Assembly: GCA_964611585.1 (NCBI GenBank)
Contig: CAZTAK010000019.1
Coordinates: 1 to 39,837, forward strand
Direction of reading: 5' to 3'
DNA: 39,837 nt
From: CAZTAK01 sp964611585
Lineage (GTDB): Bacteria; Pseudomonadota; Alphaproteobacteria; SHVP01
Part shown: positions 7,872 through 16,218 of the stretch, piece by piece
Layout: each line of letters begins with the position of its first letter
Numbering within the stretch: position 1 is the stretch's first letter
Program-made: the position numbers and the translations under genes
The notes under the pieces: generated by a model
Databases searched by the model: none
What the model was told of the DNA's origin: nothing
The model's input: only the letters and a program-made list of their open reading frames with translations

Positions 7872-8985
7872 ATGACGACCCGCAGTACGCTCTTGGGCAT
7901 TTGTCTTTTCTTTGCGGCCTTTGCAATACTCGTAGCCGGGCCGGGCCGAAGCGCAGACCGCCCCGCTTCAAATTCCGTTCGTCGAGGATTGGGCTGCTTC
8001 GCCGCACGCCCGGCTGACGGCTGAAGCGTTCCGGCATTGGGACGAGGCGGGAGAAATCCCCGGCGCCTGCGCCCGGTGCCATTCGACGCCGGGATACCGG
8101 GACTATATCGGCGCCGACGGCACACCGCCGGGCATCGATGGCCCGGCCCGGTTGGGCACGGTGGTCACCTGTATCGCCTGCCACAACGACGTCACCATCG
8201 CCATGAACAGCGTCACGTTTCCGTCCGGCCTGACGGTGGAGAATGTCGGCGACGATTCGCGGTGCATGACCTGCCACCAGGGACGTGAGTCGACAGTCAG
8301 CGTGAACGAAGCGCTCACCGGGCTGCCTGACGACGAGGTCTCTGAAAAGATCCGATTCTTGAACGTCCACTACCGGACCGCCGGGGCCACCCGCTACGGC
8401 ACACAGGCGAAGGGCGCCTACGAGTACGCCGGACTCACTTATCGCGGCTACTATCTTCACGACGAGGACTCGCAATCTTGCGCCGACTGTCACGAGCAGC
8501 ACACCCTCAAAGTGAAGGTTGAAGTGTGCGGCGAATGCCACCGCAAGCCCGAGACCATCGCCAAGAAGTCGGACATGCAATTGATCCGGCGGACCAAGAT
8601 GGACCACGACGGCGATGGCAACGTCCAGGAAGGGATGGGCGAGGAACTGGAGGCGGTGCACGCGAAACTACTTGTCGCGATCCAGATCTACGCTACGGCG
8701 ATGACCGGAAAGCCGATCATCTACGACGGCCACTCGTATCCGTATTTCTTCAACGACAAAAACGGGAACGGGAAGAACGACAGAGGCGAAGCCATCTACC
8801 CCAACCGTTACCAATCCTGGACTTCGCGGCTCCTGCGGGCTGCCTACAACTACCAGTTCGCAGCCAAGGATCCAGGCGTGTACACGCACAACCCGATGTA
8901 TGTAATCCAGACCCTCCATGACAGCCTTGCCGATCTATCCAGTAAGGTCGATGTCGACATGGCTGGCATGGTACGGCCGGAGTAG
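7872..8985 (+). CDS. five-haem cytochrome c, frameshifted after the signal peptide
   Basis: ATG at 7872 follows GGAGG and encodes a signal peptide (MTTRSTLLGICLFFAAFAI...), but that frame stops at 8022. From about 7936 the next frame carries the mature protein (AEAQTAPLQIPFVEDW...) and runs to the TAG at 8983-8985. One indel between about 7935 and 7960 joins them. Five CxxCH haem sites are seen: CARCH (8068), CIACH (8170), CMTCH (8263), CADCH (8479), CGECH (8527). The C-terminal half has no haem motif but holds EF-hand-like loops (DHDGDGNVQE; DKNGNGKNDRGE). Probably a periplasmic electron carrier; no partner is adjacent. The frameshift is either a pseudogene lesion or a sequencing error. Confidence 0.8.
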
Positions 8986-9134
8986 TGCCTCTTGGTCGGG
9001 CTCTATCGCGCCGTAGCGAAAACAAGGTCTAGATAGGGTTGATGCGACGCGGGCGGGGAATGACTGCGACCATTCCCTGTCCCGCTCTTTTCGACAACGC
9101 GCGGCCCCTCGGGCGCCACGCGCCTTCGCTGAGC

Positions 9135-9167
9135 AAAGCCGCACCCCCGGGTGCGGCTTTCTTTTTC
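9135..9167 (+). terminator. intrinsic terminator downstream of the cytochrome gene
   Basis: AAAGCCGCACCC pairs with GGTGCGGCTTT, followed by CTTTTTC. It lies 150 bp past the cytochrome stop and between it and the convergent tRNA gene. Confidence 0.85.
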
Positions 9168-9213
9168 CGTCGCCCACCCCGCACACCGGGGCAATGTCAT
9201 CAGCAATAAACAA

Positions 9214-9288
9214 TGGTGGGCGCGGCTGGGATTGAACCAGCGACCCCTACGATGTCAACGTAGTGCTCTTCCGCTGAGCTACGCGCCC
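9214..9288 (-). tRNA. tRNA-Val (GAC anticodon), CCA encoded
   Basis: The minus strand folds as a full cloverleaf: acceptor GGGCGCG/CGCGCCC, D stem GCTC/GAGC, anticodon stem CTACG/CGTAG with loop TTGACAT (anticodon GAC), T stem GCTGG/CCAGC with TTCAATC loop, discriminator A and genomic CCA at 9214-9216. Body length is 72 nt. It reads the GTC valine codon, which is common in this genome. It converges on the terminator at 9135-9167. Confidence 0.96.
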
Positions 9289-9485
9289 GCTCCGCCCGCG
9301 CGAACAACCGCCCGGGGGCCGTGACTTGAGGGGCCGACTCTTAATGTCTGGGCCCGGCGCAATCAAGCCCGCCGGAAGGTCCCCCGGACCGGGCGGGCCC
9401 GTCCCCGGCCCGAAGCCGGGTAGCGACGAATGCCGGTGCTCACTTTGGGCTCGCGTGGTGCGCCCGATTGCGGCAGTCTGGGCTG

Positions 9486-10403
9486 ATGCACGACTCACCG
9501 AGCCGCGCCCGCGATCAGTCCCCCCCGGCTTATGAAATCCTTGCTCCCGACCGGCAGTCGGTGCCCTACGTCTATGCCTCGCCCCACAGCGGCGACTACT
9601 ACCCGCCGGAATTCATCGCCGGCACCGCGCACGACGCCCTCGGCCTGCGGCGCTCGGAAGACAGTTTCGTGGACCGGCTGTTCGGCGGCGCCCCGCGCCA
9701 CGGCGCGCCGCTGTTGCGGGCGCTCTATCCCCGGGTCTTTGTCGATCCCAATCGCGAACCATTCGAACTCGACCCGGCCATGTTCGAGGACAAGTTGCCG
9801 GATTTCGTCAATACCAATTCGGCGCGGGTCGCCGTCGGCCTCGGCACGGTGCCCCGGATCGTCGCCAGCGGCGCCCCCATCTATGACCGCAAACTAACTT
9901 TCGCCGAGGCACGAACGCGCATCGATCAGGTTTATGTACCTTATCATTCGGCGTTGCGGCGGCTGGTCGAAACGACCGTCGAGCGGTTTGGCGGCGCGGT
10001 CGTGATCGATTGCCATTCGATGCCCTCGGCAACCGCGAAGGAAGAGCGCGGCTCCGGCCAGCAGCGCGCCGACATTATTCTGGGCGACCGGTTTGGCGCC
10101 AGTTGCCATGCCGCCATCGTCGAAGTGGCCGAGGACATCCTCGGCGGTTTGGGATACCGGGTGACGCGCAACGACCCGTACGCTGGCGGATTCGTCGCCC
10201 GCCACTACGGCAGGCCCGGGCATGGAATCCACTGCCTCCAGATCGAGATCAACCGCGCTCTCTACATGGACGAGGCCCGGATTCGGCCCCACGCCGGCAT
10301 GAAAACCCTCACCGCCCACCTCGACACTCTGATGGCGGTACTCGGCCGCATCGATCCGGCACGGATCGTCCGCGCGACCGGCATCGCCGACGCCGCCCAG
10401 TAG
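9486..10403 (+). CDS. N-formylglutamate amidohydrolase family protein
   Basis: A 305-aa protein. ATG 9486 is chosen over an in-frame ATG at 9468 because the family begins shortly before the PYVYASPHSGDYYP block (residues 27-40). That block and DCHSMP (175-180), followed by a conserved ADIILGDRFG, are the zinc-site and active-site segments of the HutG/N-formylglutamate deformylase-like family. The reaction would be hydrolysis of N-formyl-L-glutamate to formate and glutamate, but most alphaproteobacterial members are untested. No hut genes are nearby, so histidine breakdown is not implied by context. Confidence 0.88.
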   Translation: MHDSPSRARDQSPPAYEILAPDRQSVPYVYASPHSGDYYPPEFIAGTAHDALGLRRSEDSFVDRLFGGAPRHGAPLLRALYPRVFVDPNREPFELDPAMFEDKLPDFVNTNSARVAVGLGTVPRIVASGAPIYDRKLTFAEARTRIDQVYVPYHSALRRLVETTVERFGGAVVIDCHSMPSATAKEERGSGQQRADIILGDRFGASCHAAIVEVAEDILGGLGYRVTRNDPYAGGFVARHYGRPGHGIHCLQIEINRALYMDEARIRPHAGMKTLTAHLDTLMAVLGRIDPARIVRATGIADAAQ

Positions 10404-10466
10404 CCGGCGCTCACAACGGGAGCCCGGGGGAAGCCCGGGGGAGCCCGGGCCCGCAACGGGACCCGC

Positions 10467-10573
10467 AAAAAAGGGGCCCGCCTACTTTGTGGGTAGGCAG
10501 AGCCCAAGTTTAGGGAGGAAATACCCAGAAAGGGTACTCAGCATCGATGGCATGGAGAATGCCGATGCTGCAT
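10467..10573 (-). ncRNA. candidate trans-acting small RNA with anti-SD segment
   Basis: On the minus strand a promoter (10580-10608) predicts a start near 10573. The transcript would fold as hairpin 1 (10570-10539; CAGCATCG/CGATGCTG outer stem, GGCAT/ATGCC inner stem, UCUCC loop) and hairpin 2 (10536-10522, TACCC/GGGTA). Next is a single-stranded UUUCCUCCCUAAAC, with CCUCC at 10518-10514. A GC-rich terminator hairpin (GGGC..GCCUAC / GUAGGC..GCCC) follows, ending in six U at 10472-10467. Size (about 107 nt) and unpaired CCUCC recall alphaproteobacterial Hfq-type sRNAs such as the AbcR/alpha-r15 or CUCCU-loop families, which block ribosome binding sites. Family membership is not established. 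Confidence 0.7.
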
Positions 10574-10579
10574 TACAAC

Positions 10580-10608
10580 ATATAGTAGCTCCCGTCCCGT
10601 AAACCAAG
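10580..10608 (-). promoter_or_regulatory. promoter of the candidate sRNA
   Basis: CTTGGT (10608-10603), 17-bp spacer, CTATAT (10585-10580) on the minus strand. This fits the alphaproteobacterial housekeeping pattern CTTGAC-N17-CTATAT, and places the start 7 bases downstream at the foot of the first hairpin. Confidence 0.6.
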
Positions 10609-10754
10609 GCATTTCTAGCGTGTGGCCGTTAATTACGATTTACGTGCCTTTTCAGCAACAACTCGAATTTCCTAAAATACTGAATTATTGAAGAAAACCG
10701 GCGAGCCCCGCCAGGTATCGGCGGATTGGCCACACGCGCTCGGACGGCCAGATC

Positions 10755-10769
10755 TGGCACGGCGTTTGC
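10755..10769 (+). promoter_or_regulatory. sigma-54 (RpoN) promoter match
   Basis: TGGCACG-GCGT-TTGC matches the -24/-12 consensus TGGCAC-N5-TTGC at every conserved position, with the required GG to GC spacing. The predicted start (about 10781) lies 35 bases before the lytic transglycosylase ATG, on the right strand. Confidence 0.65.
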
Positions 10770-10815
10770 GGACCCGTTAACCAGCCGATGACGGCCGGAA
10801 GACGGAGGATCCGCC

Positions 10816-11511
10816 ATGCCCCGCACCCGATCCCTCGCCATCGTGGCGCCCATAGTCGCTGCCTTGATCGCCAGCCTGGCGGCAGGGACCGCCGCCATCG
10901 CCGGTGACGCGCCCTTTTCCGCCACAACCGGCGCGCTTTGCCGCGCCCCCATCGCCGCCATGGAAACCCGTCACCGCATCCCGCGGATGATGCTGTCGGC
11001 GCTTTCGCTTGCCGAAAGCGGGCGCTGGCATGAGGGCGAACGGGAAAGTTTTGCCTGGCATTGGACTGTGACCTCCGGCACCGATGCCTGGTACTTCGAC
11101 GCCAAGGAGGACGCGGTGGCCCAGGTGCGGGCGCTAAAGGCACGCGGCGTGCGCAACATCGACGTCGGCTGCATGCAGGTGAACCTGAGATATCACCCGG
11201 ATGCCTTTGCCTCGATCGAGGCGGCGTTCGATCCCGCCACCAACGTCGCCTACGCCGCGCGTTATCTGATGAGCCTCAATCAGGCAACCCGGTCCTGGAG
11301 CCAAGCGATCGGACGCTACCACTCGGCGACGCCCGAGCGCGGGCTCGCCTACCGCCGCAAGGTCGAAAAACTGTGGACCTCGGAACGGCGCCGCTATGCC
11401 GCGGTACGCCGCGCCGAGATCATCGCCGAGTTCGAGAGGCGGCAGGCCGAACGCGATGCGCGCCTTGCTGTATCGCGGCGCCGCCAGGGCCGCTCCAGTC
11501 CGCCCGCCTGA
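10816..11511 (+). CDS. lytic transglycosylase (SLT domain)
   Basis: A 231-aa exported protein: signal peptide at 1-30 (hydrophobic core at 8-28, ending AIAGDA), then an SLT/goose-lysozyme-like domain. The catalytic Glu is E67 in ALSLAESGRW, followed by the family blocks GCMQVN (118-123), NVAYAARYL and GRYHSATPERGLAY. It would cleave the MurNAc-GlcNAc bond of peptidoglycan with 1,6-anhydro formation. The C-terminal tail is Arg-rich. AGACGGAGGA lies just upstream of the start. The sigma-54 promoter suggests control with flagellar or another RpoN regulon, as for PleA-like enzymes; this is inference. Confidence 0.9.
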   Translation: MPRTRSLAIVAPIVAALIASLAAGTAAIAGDAPFSATTGALCRAPIAAMETRHRIPRMMLSALSLAESGRWHEGERESFAWHWTVTSGTDAWYFDAKEDAVAQVRALKARGVRNIDVGCMQVNLRYHPDAFASIEAAFDPATNVAYAARYLMSLNQATRSWSQAIGRYHSATPERGLAYRRKVEKLWTSERRRYAAVRRAEIIAEFERRQAERDARLAVSRRRQGRSSPPA

Positions 11512-11569
11512 GCCGTCACAACGTCACACCGGACCGCCGGCCCGATTGGTGCGCCACGCCCCGGGGCCG

Positions 11570-11720
11570 CTAGAGCGGTTCTGTTTTTTTCCGAAACACT
11601 CTAGTTTTTTTGTCGCTCACGGCAGCGGACCCGAGAGTCCGCGCCTGCGCGGGCGCGCCGGTCAAGCGGCGGGCCGCCTTGCGGCCACGGGCGATTCCTG
11701 ACGAACCGGAATCGCCCTAA
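11570..11720. repeat. CTAG-bounded hairpin repeat, copy 2
   Basis: Same orientation as copy 1 (52-203): CTAGAGCGGTT at the left, the TGTCGCTCACGGCAGCGGAC core, then the GGGCGATTCC...GGAATCGCCC end. The last tetranucleotide has drifted from CTAG to CTAA. As in copy 1, it overlaps the TAG stop of the adjacent minus-strand gene, here amrS at 11717-11719. Confidence 0.85.
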
Positions 11721-12874
11721 CGCGCCGCGCCGCGGATCGGCTGGTTGTGGCGCCTTGCACCCGGTTCGAAATTCGCCAGCCGCACTGGTTGACGCTTGGC
11801 ACCCCAGTCGCCCGGCGGCCCCTCGATCACACCCGCCATCGCCGTCCCGCAGTTTCCGCAGCGGCCGTCGGCGGTTAGCGCCCAGTGGTCCAGCACATAC
11901 CAGTCGCGCCCGATCAGCATCTCGCCGCAGGCGTGGCAATAGGTGCTGGACTCGGCGTGATCGTGAACGTTGCCGACATAGACATAACGAAGCCCCGCAT
12001 CGAGGGCGATGCGGCGCGCCCGGCCCAGAATCTTGTGTGGCGTTCGCATCACGTCGCGCATCCTCCAGTCGGGGTGAAAGGCGGAAAAATGCAGCGGCAC
12101 ATCGGGCCCGAGGTTTTCGAACATCCAGCGGCATTCGGCCGCGATCTCGGCTTCTGAATCGTTGTGCCCCGGAATCAGCAGCGTCGTAATCTCGATCCAG
12201 ACGTCGGTTTCATGGCGCAGGTACATCAAGGTATCGAGGACCGGCTGCAGGTGCGCCGAGCACAGCGTGCGGTAGAAGTCTTCGGTGAACCCCTTGAGGT
12301 CGATGTTGGCGGCGTCCATGTGCGCGAAAAATTCCCGGCCCGCCTCAGGCGTGACATAGCCGGCCGAAACTGCGACCGAGCGGATGCCCTGTTCGCGGCA
12401 CGCCTTGGCCACGTCGATGGCGTATTCGAGAAAAATAACGGGATCGTTGTAGGTGTACGCAATCGAGCGGCAGCCGAGGTCGACAGCGGCCCGCGCCAGG
12501 GTCTCGGGCGAGGCGGCATCGGCCAGCGTATCCATCTCGCGCGACTTCGACATATCCCAGTTCTGGCAGAACTTACACGTCAGGTTGCAGCCGGCGGTTC
12601 CAAACGACAACACCGGCGTGCCCGGCAGGAAGTGGTTGAGCGGCTTCTTCTCGATCGGATCGACGCAGAAACCGCTGGAGCGGCCATAGCTGGTCAGTAC
12701 CACCTGGCCGCCCGCCGCGGCGCGCACGAAACAGGGTCCGCGTTGGCCGTCGTGCAGCTTGCAATAGCGCGGGCACACGTCGCACTGGATGCGGCCGTCG
12801 TCCAGCCGGTGCCAGTGCCGCCCGGCCACGGTATGCGGCGAGCGGATCACGTCATCCGTCAGAATGTCTGGCAT
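11717..12874 (-). CDS. amrS: AmmeMemoRadiSam system radical SAM enzyme
   Basis: A 385-aa radical SAM protein. ATG 12874 is chosen for the GGAGG upstream. The SAM cluster motif is CNLTCKFCQN (C96, C100, C103), preceded by an N-terminal cysteine motif CDVCPRYC (31-38) and followed by AYTYNDPVIFLEYA and IDLKGF, all typical of AmrS/PflA-like family members. A C-terminal zinc-ribbon pair (CHACGEM, CGNCG) is present. It diverges from the fused amrB-amrA gene, the standard partner set. The biochemical reaction of the system is not settled. The stop codon falls inside repeat copy 2. Confidence 0.92.
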   Translation of the reverse strand: MPDILTDDVIRSPHTVAGRHWHRLDDGRIQCDVCPRYCKLHDGQRGPCFVRAAAGGQVVLTSYGRSSGFCVDPIEKKPLNHFLPGTPVLSFGTAGCNLTCKFCQNWDMSKSREMDTLADAASPETLARAAVDLGCRSIAYTYNDPVIFLEYAIDVAKACREQGIRSVAVSAGYVTPEAGREFFAHMDAANIDLKGFTEDFYRTLCSAHLQPVLDTLMYLRHETDVWIEITTLLIPGHNDSEAEIAAECRWMFENLGPDVPLHFSAFHPDWRMRDVMRTPHKILGRARRIALDAGLRYVYVGNVHDHAESSTYCHACGEMLIGRDWYVLDHWALTADGRCGNCGTAMAGVIEGPPGDWGAKRQPVRLANFEPGARRHNQPIRGAAR

Positions 12875-13005
12875 GGCAGGCCTCCGGGGCCTTGGGGACA
12901 CCTAGGGGGCTTGGGCAAATTGCGCCGCCCCCAGTGCAGGGCCTATTATACAGTGTCGCCCCGCTCGCCCGGAAGCGCGCAGCGCCAAGGCCCCCGGAGG
13001 CCCCG
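12875..13005. promoter_or_regulatory. divergent amrS / amrBA promoter region with inverted repeat
   Basis: The 131-bp gap between the two starts is flanked by an inverted repeat: GGCCTCCGGGGCCTTGG (12879-12895) and CCAAGGCCCCCGGAGGCC (12985-13002). Each arm contains the GGAGG ribosome binding site of its own gene. Between them a two-way A/T core (TATTATA, 12944-12950) gives TATTAT rightward and TATAAT leftward. Confidence 0.6.
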
Positions 13006-14427
13006 ATGACGCCCACACCGCACCTGCACGAACCGGAAACCGTTCGCCCCCCGGCTGTCGCCGGCACGTTCTACCCGGCGGACCCAAACGAACTCGCGGG
13101 CGAAATTGACGAAATGCTGCGGGCGGCCGCGGCCGATCTGCCGGCCACGGTGCCGCCGCCGGTCGCCCTCATCGCGCCGCACGCGGGCTACGTCTATTCC
13201 GGGCCGGTCGCCGCCAGCGCCTATGCGCGCCTCGCCCGCAGCGGTCAACGCTTTCGCCGCGTCGTCGTGATCGGACCCGCCCACCGGGTCGGGTTCGAAG
13301 GCGTCGTCGTCAGTACCGCCCGCGCCTTTGCGACCCCGCTTGGCGAAGTGGCGCAAGACCGGCCGGCGCTGGACCGGCTTTTGGCGCTGCCGCAGGTGTC
13401 GGGGCACGATGCCGCACACGCGCGCGAGCACAGTCTCGAGGTGCATCTGCCGTTTCTGCAAAAGGTTCTGGGCGAATTCCAGATGGTGGCGCTGGTCGTC
13501 GGCCAGGCCAGCGCCGACGAAGTCGCTGCGGTGCTGGCCCCGTTCCTCGACGACCCCGAATCCCTGATCGTCGCCAGTACCGACCTCAGCCACTACCACG
13601 ACTACGCCACCGCGCAAGCGATGGACCGCGCGACGGCGGATGCGATTGCGGCGCTCGACGAAGGCGCGATCCGCGACGAAGGCGCTTGCGGGCGCCTTCC
13701 CGTGCGCGGGTTGTTGAAACTTGCAAAGGAGCGCGGCCTCAGGGCCGATCTGGTCGATCTCCGGAATTCGGGCGATACCGCCGGCCCGCGCGACCGGGTC
13801 GTGGGCTATGCCTCGTTCGTGCTGTGGCGCGAGACGGCGCAGGACGAGCTCGACGCGGGTGACCGGGAGCGTCTGCTTTCGGTGGCGGAGCAATCGGTGC
13901 GGCACGGTCTCGACTATGGCGCGGCGGTCGGCGTCGACACGAGCCTCTACTCCGCCCGCCTCCAGGACACCGGTGCGAGCTTCATCACGGTTACGCGCGC
14001 GGGCCGGTTGCGCGGCTGCATCGGATCGCTAGCGGCGCACCGGCCGCTGGTTGCCGACGTGGCCGCCAATGCCTATGCCTCGGCCTTTACCGACCCGCGC
14101 TTTCCGGCGTTGCAGGCGTCTGAGTGGCCGGAACTCGCGATCAGCGTTTCGGTGTTGAGTCCCGCGGTCGCATTTCCGGTGACCGACGAGGCCGACTTGC
14201 TGGCGCGCCTGAAGCCCGGAATCGATGGGCTGATTCTTCATGAGGACAAACGCCGCGCCACATTCCTGCCCCAGGTGTGGGATCAGTTGCCAAGCTCGCC
14301 GGATTTCCTTTCCCACCTCAAACGCAAGGCGGGTCTCGCCGAGGATCACTGGTCGGACCGGCTGCGGTTCTTCCGCTATACCACCCAGTCGTTCGGCCGG
14401 CCGCTTCCGCCCCTCACGGCCCCCTGA
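13006..14427 (+). CDS. fused AmrB (MEMO1-like)-AmrA (AMMECR1) protein
   Basis: A 473-aa two-domain protein; ATG 13006 follows CCGGAGG. Residues about 13-277 are the MEMO1-like AmrB domain, with metal/active-site blocks APHAGYVYSG (57-66), GPAHR (90-94), EHSLEVHLPF (141-150), STDLSHY (191-197) and C228. Residues about 285-470 are the AMMECR1 (AmrA) domain with LRGCIGSL (335-342). MEMO1 is related to extradiol dioxygenases; AMMECR1 has no firmly assigned reaction. Fusion and divergence from amrS show that all three components work together. In many genomes the two domains are separate genes. Confidence 0.93.
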   Translation: MTPTPHLHEPETVRPPAVAGTFYPADPNELAGEIDEMLRAAAADLPATVPPPVALIAPHAGYVYSGPVAASAYARLARSGQRFRRVVVIGPAHRVGFEGVVVSTARAFATPLGEVAQDRPALDRLLALPQVSGHDAAHAREHSLEVHLPFLQKVLGEFQMVALVVGQASADEVAAVLAPFLDDPESLIVASTDLSHYHDYATAQAMDRATADAIAALDEGAIRDEGACGRLPVRGLLKLAKERGLRADLVDLRNSGDTAGPRDRVVGYASFVLWRETAQDELDAGDRERLLSVAEQSVRHGLDYGAAVGVDTSLYSARLQDTGASFITVTRAGRLRGCIGSLAAHRPLVADVAANAYASAFTDPRFPALQASEWPELAISVSVLSPAVAFPVTDEADLLARLKPGIDGLILHEDKRRATFLPQVWDQLPSSPDFLSHLKRKAGLAEDHWSDRLRFFRYTTQSFGRPLPPLTAP

Positions 14428-14538
14428 AACCTCGATTCCCAGGACGGATTTTTGCACTCAAACTGCGACCTAGTTTGGTTTTCTGCTATTCGACCTGAGA
14501 TTCGCGGTTAAGCCTCTTGATTCAAAGACTTTGTCTGG

Positions 14539-14567
14539 TTGACAGTTTCGACCGTGACTTTCATTGT
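14539..14567 (+). promoter_or_regulatory. possible promoter of the M23 peptidase gene
   Basis: TTGACA at 14539-14544, 17-bp spacer, CATTGT at 14562-14567. The -35 is perfect, the -10 poor; it lies about 80 bp ahead of the ATG. Confidence 0.4.
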
Positions 14568-14644
14568 ATCGCGTCGTGCGGCCCCGTCCGGCCGGATTTG
14601 GACGCGCAGGACCGCAGTAACCGGGGCAAAAGGGCGGTAACTTT

Positions 14645-16081
14645 ATGAGCGGAAACGACCCGTTGCCGGGCCTCCTTTCGAGCCCTGTGTTCCGGCCCGA
14701 CGACCGGCGCGCAAATCTGCGTCCGGCGAGGAGCCCGGGCCGGACCTTTGCCGCGGCCCTGATGGCGGCCCTGGTCGTTGCGTTTGCAGTGATCGCGCTC
14801 ACCCGTCCCGCCGTCCCCGATCCCAAGATCCAGAACCCGACCGTAGCGGCCGCGACGGCGCTCGCCGAAACCGATTTGCCCGGCGATTCCATGCGGGCCG
14901 CCGCCGGTCCCGATTCCAACGCGCCGGTTCGCCTCGCCGCGCTGGTCGAAGAAGAGCGCGCGCCGTTTGTACGTTCGGTCGTGGTCAAGCGCGGCAGCAC
15001 GCTGATGAACACGCTGCTGGCCGCCGGCGCCGGCCGTGACCAGGCGTACGAAGCGATCGCCGCGCTCGAAGAGATTTTCAATCCGCGCACCCTGCGCGCC
15101 GGACAGGCGATCGAGATTGGCCTGCGACCGGGCGCGGATGACTCGGCGGCGCCGGAACTGATGTCGGTGACGATTCCCATCAACCCCGAACAAAAAGTGG
15201 CGGCGATCCGCCGCGACGGCGGCGGCTTCGAGCACGACGAAATCGCGATCTCGCTGGAGCGCGACTATGTCCGCGCCGAGGGCACCATCGAGGACAGTCT
15301 GTTTCTGGCCAGCGAGCGCGCCGGTGTTCCGGCGCGGCTGATTATGGACATGATCCGCGTATTCAGCTGGGACGTGGACTTTCAGCGCGACATCCGCGAA
15401 GGCGACAAATTCGAGATTCTCTACGAACGTTTTCGCAACGATGCCGGCGAGGCGGTCAAGAACGGCGAAATCGTTCTCGCGTCCATGACCCTCAGCGGCA
15501 AGGAGATCCGCTTCTACCGGCACGTCGTCGAAGACGGCACCATCGACTACTTCGACGCCAACGGCCAAAGCGTGCGCAAGGCGCTGCTGCGCACCCCGGT
15601 GGACGGGGCGCGCCTGAGTTCGCGTTATGGACGCCGCCGCGATCCGATTCTCGGTTACACCAAGATGCACCGCGGTCTCGATTTCGCCGCACCGTCGGGG
15701 ACGCCGATCATGGCCGCGGGCGACGGGATGGTCGAAAGTGCGGGCCGTAACGGCGCCTACGGCCTTTATATCCGCATCCGCCACAACTCGACCTACAAGA
15801 CGGCCTATGCCCACCTCAAGAGCCTCGCCCGCGGCGTGCGCACCGGCACCCGCGTGACGCAGGGCCAGACCATCGGCTTTGTCGGTTCCACCGGACGCTC
15901 GACCGGCCCGCACCTGCATTACGAGGTCCTCGAAGGCGGACAGCAAACCAACCCGCTAAACGTCAAGCTGCCTACCGGCAAGAAACTGGAGGGCGACGAA
16001 CTCGCCGGTTTCGAGACCCACCGCGACGGTCTCGAATCCATCCTGTCGGCGACGCCGGCCCTAGTTGCCGCCGCCGACTGA
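14645..16081 (+). CDS. M23-family murein endopeptidase, membrane anchored
   Basis: A 478-aa protein: cytoplasmic N-terminus, one membrane segment (about 36-53), then a LysM-like/OapA-type region (110-160, VVVKRGSTLMNTLL) and a linking domain. The LytM/M23 peptidase domain follows from about 320. Zinc ligands are seen as H342 and D346 (MHRGLDF) and H425 in GPHLHYE, with H390 in TAYAHLKSL. The layout matches MepM/YebA-type D,D-endopeptidases that cut peptide crosslinks during wall growth. All ligands are intact, so it should be active rather than an EnvC/NlpD-type activator. Confidence 0.92.
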   Translation: MSGNDPLPGLLSSPVFRPDDRRANLRPARSPGRTFAAALMAALVVAFAVIALTRPAVPDPKIQNPTVAAATALAETDLPGDSMRAAAGPDSNAPVRLAALVEEERAPFVRSVVVKRGSTLMNTLLAAGAGRDQAYEAIAALEEIFNPRTLRAGQAIEIGLRPGADDSAAPELMSVTIPINPEQKVAAIRRDGGGFEHDEIAISLERDYVRAEGTIEDSLFLASERAGVPARLIMDMIRVFSWDVDFQRDIREGDKFEILYERFRNDAGEAVKNGEIVLASMTLSGKEIRFYRHVVEDGTIDYFDANGQSVRKALLRTPVDGARLSSRYGRRRDPILGYTKMHRGLDFAAPSGTPIMAAGDGMVESAGRNGAYGLYIRIRHNSTYKTAYAHLKSLARGVRTGTRVTQGQTIGFVGSTGRSTGPHLHYEVLEGGQQTNPLNVKLPTGKKLEGDELAGFETHRDGLESILSATPALVAAAD

Positions 16082-16218
16082 CGCCGCCGCGGCTTGCCGG
16101 ATGCCGTGCGTCTCGTCAGAGCCGCTTTATCCGTTTGGGGTTCGCCGAAAGTCATTCCACCGGAGCGGATGCTGCTCTAGGCTGAGGCTTCCGCAACCGA
16201 GATGAGCCGCGCGTCGGC

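Noticed and set aside
14561..15946. 461-codon frame, minus strand
   Set aside because: Antisense of the M23 peptidase gene, whose catalytic residues are complete.
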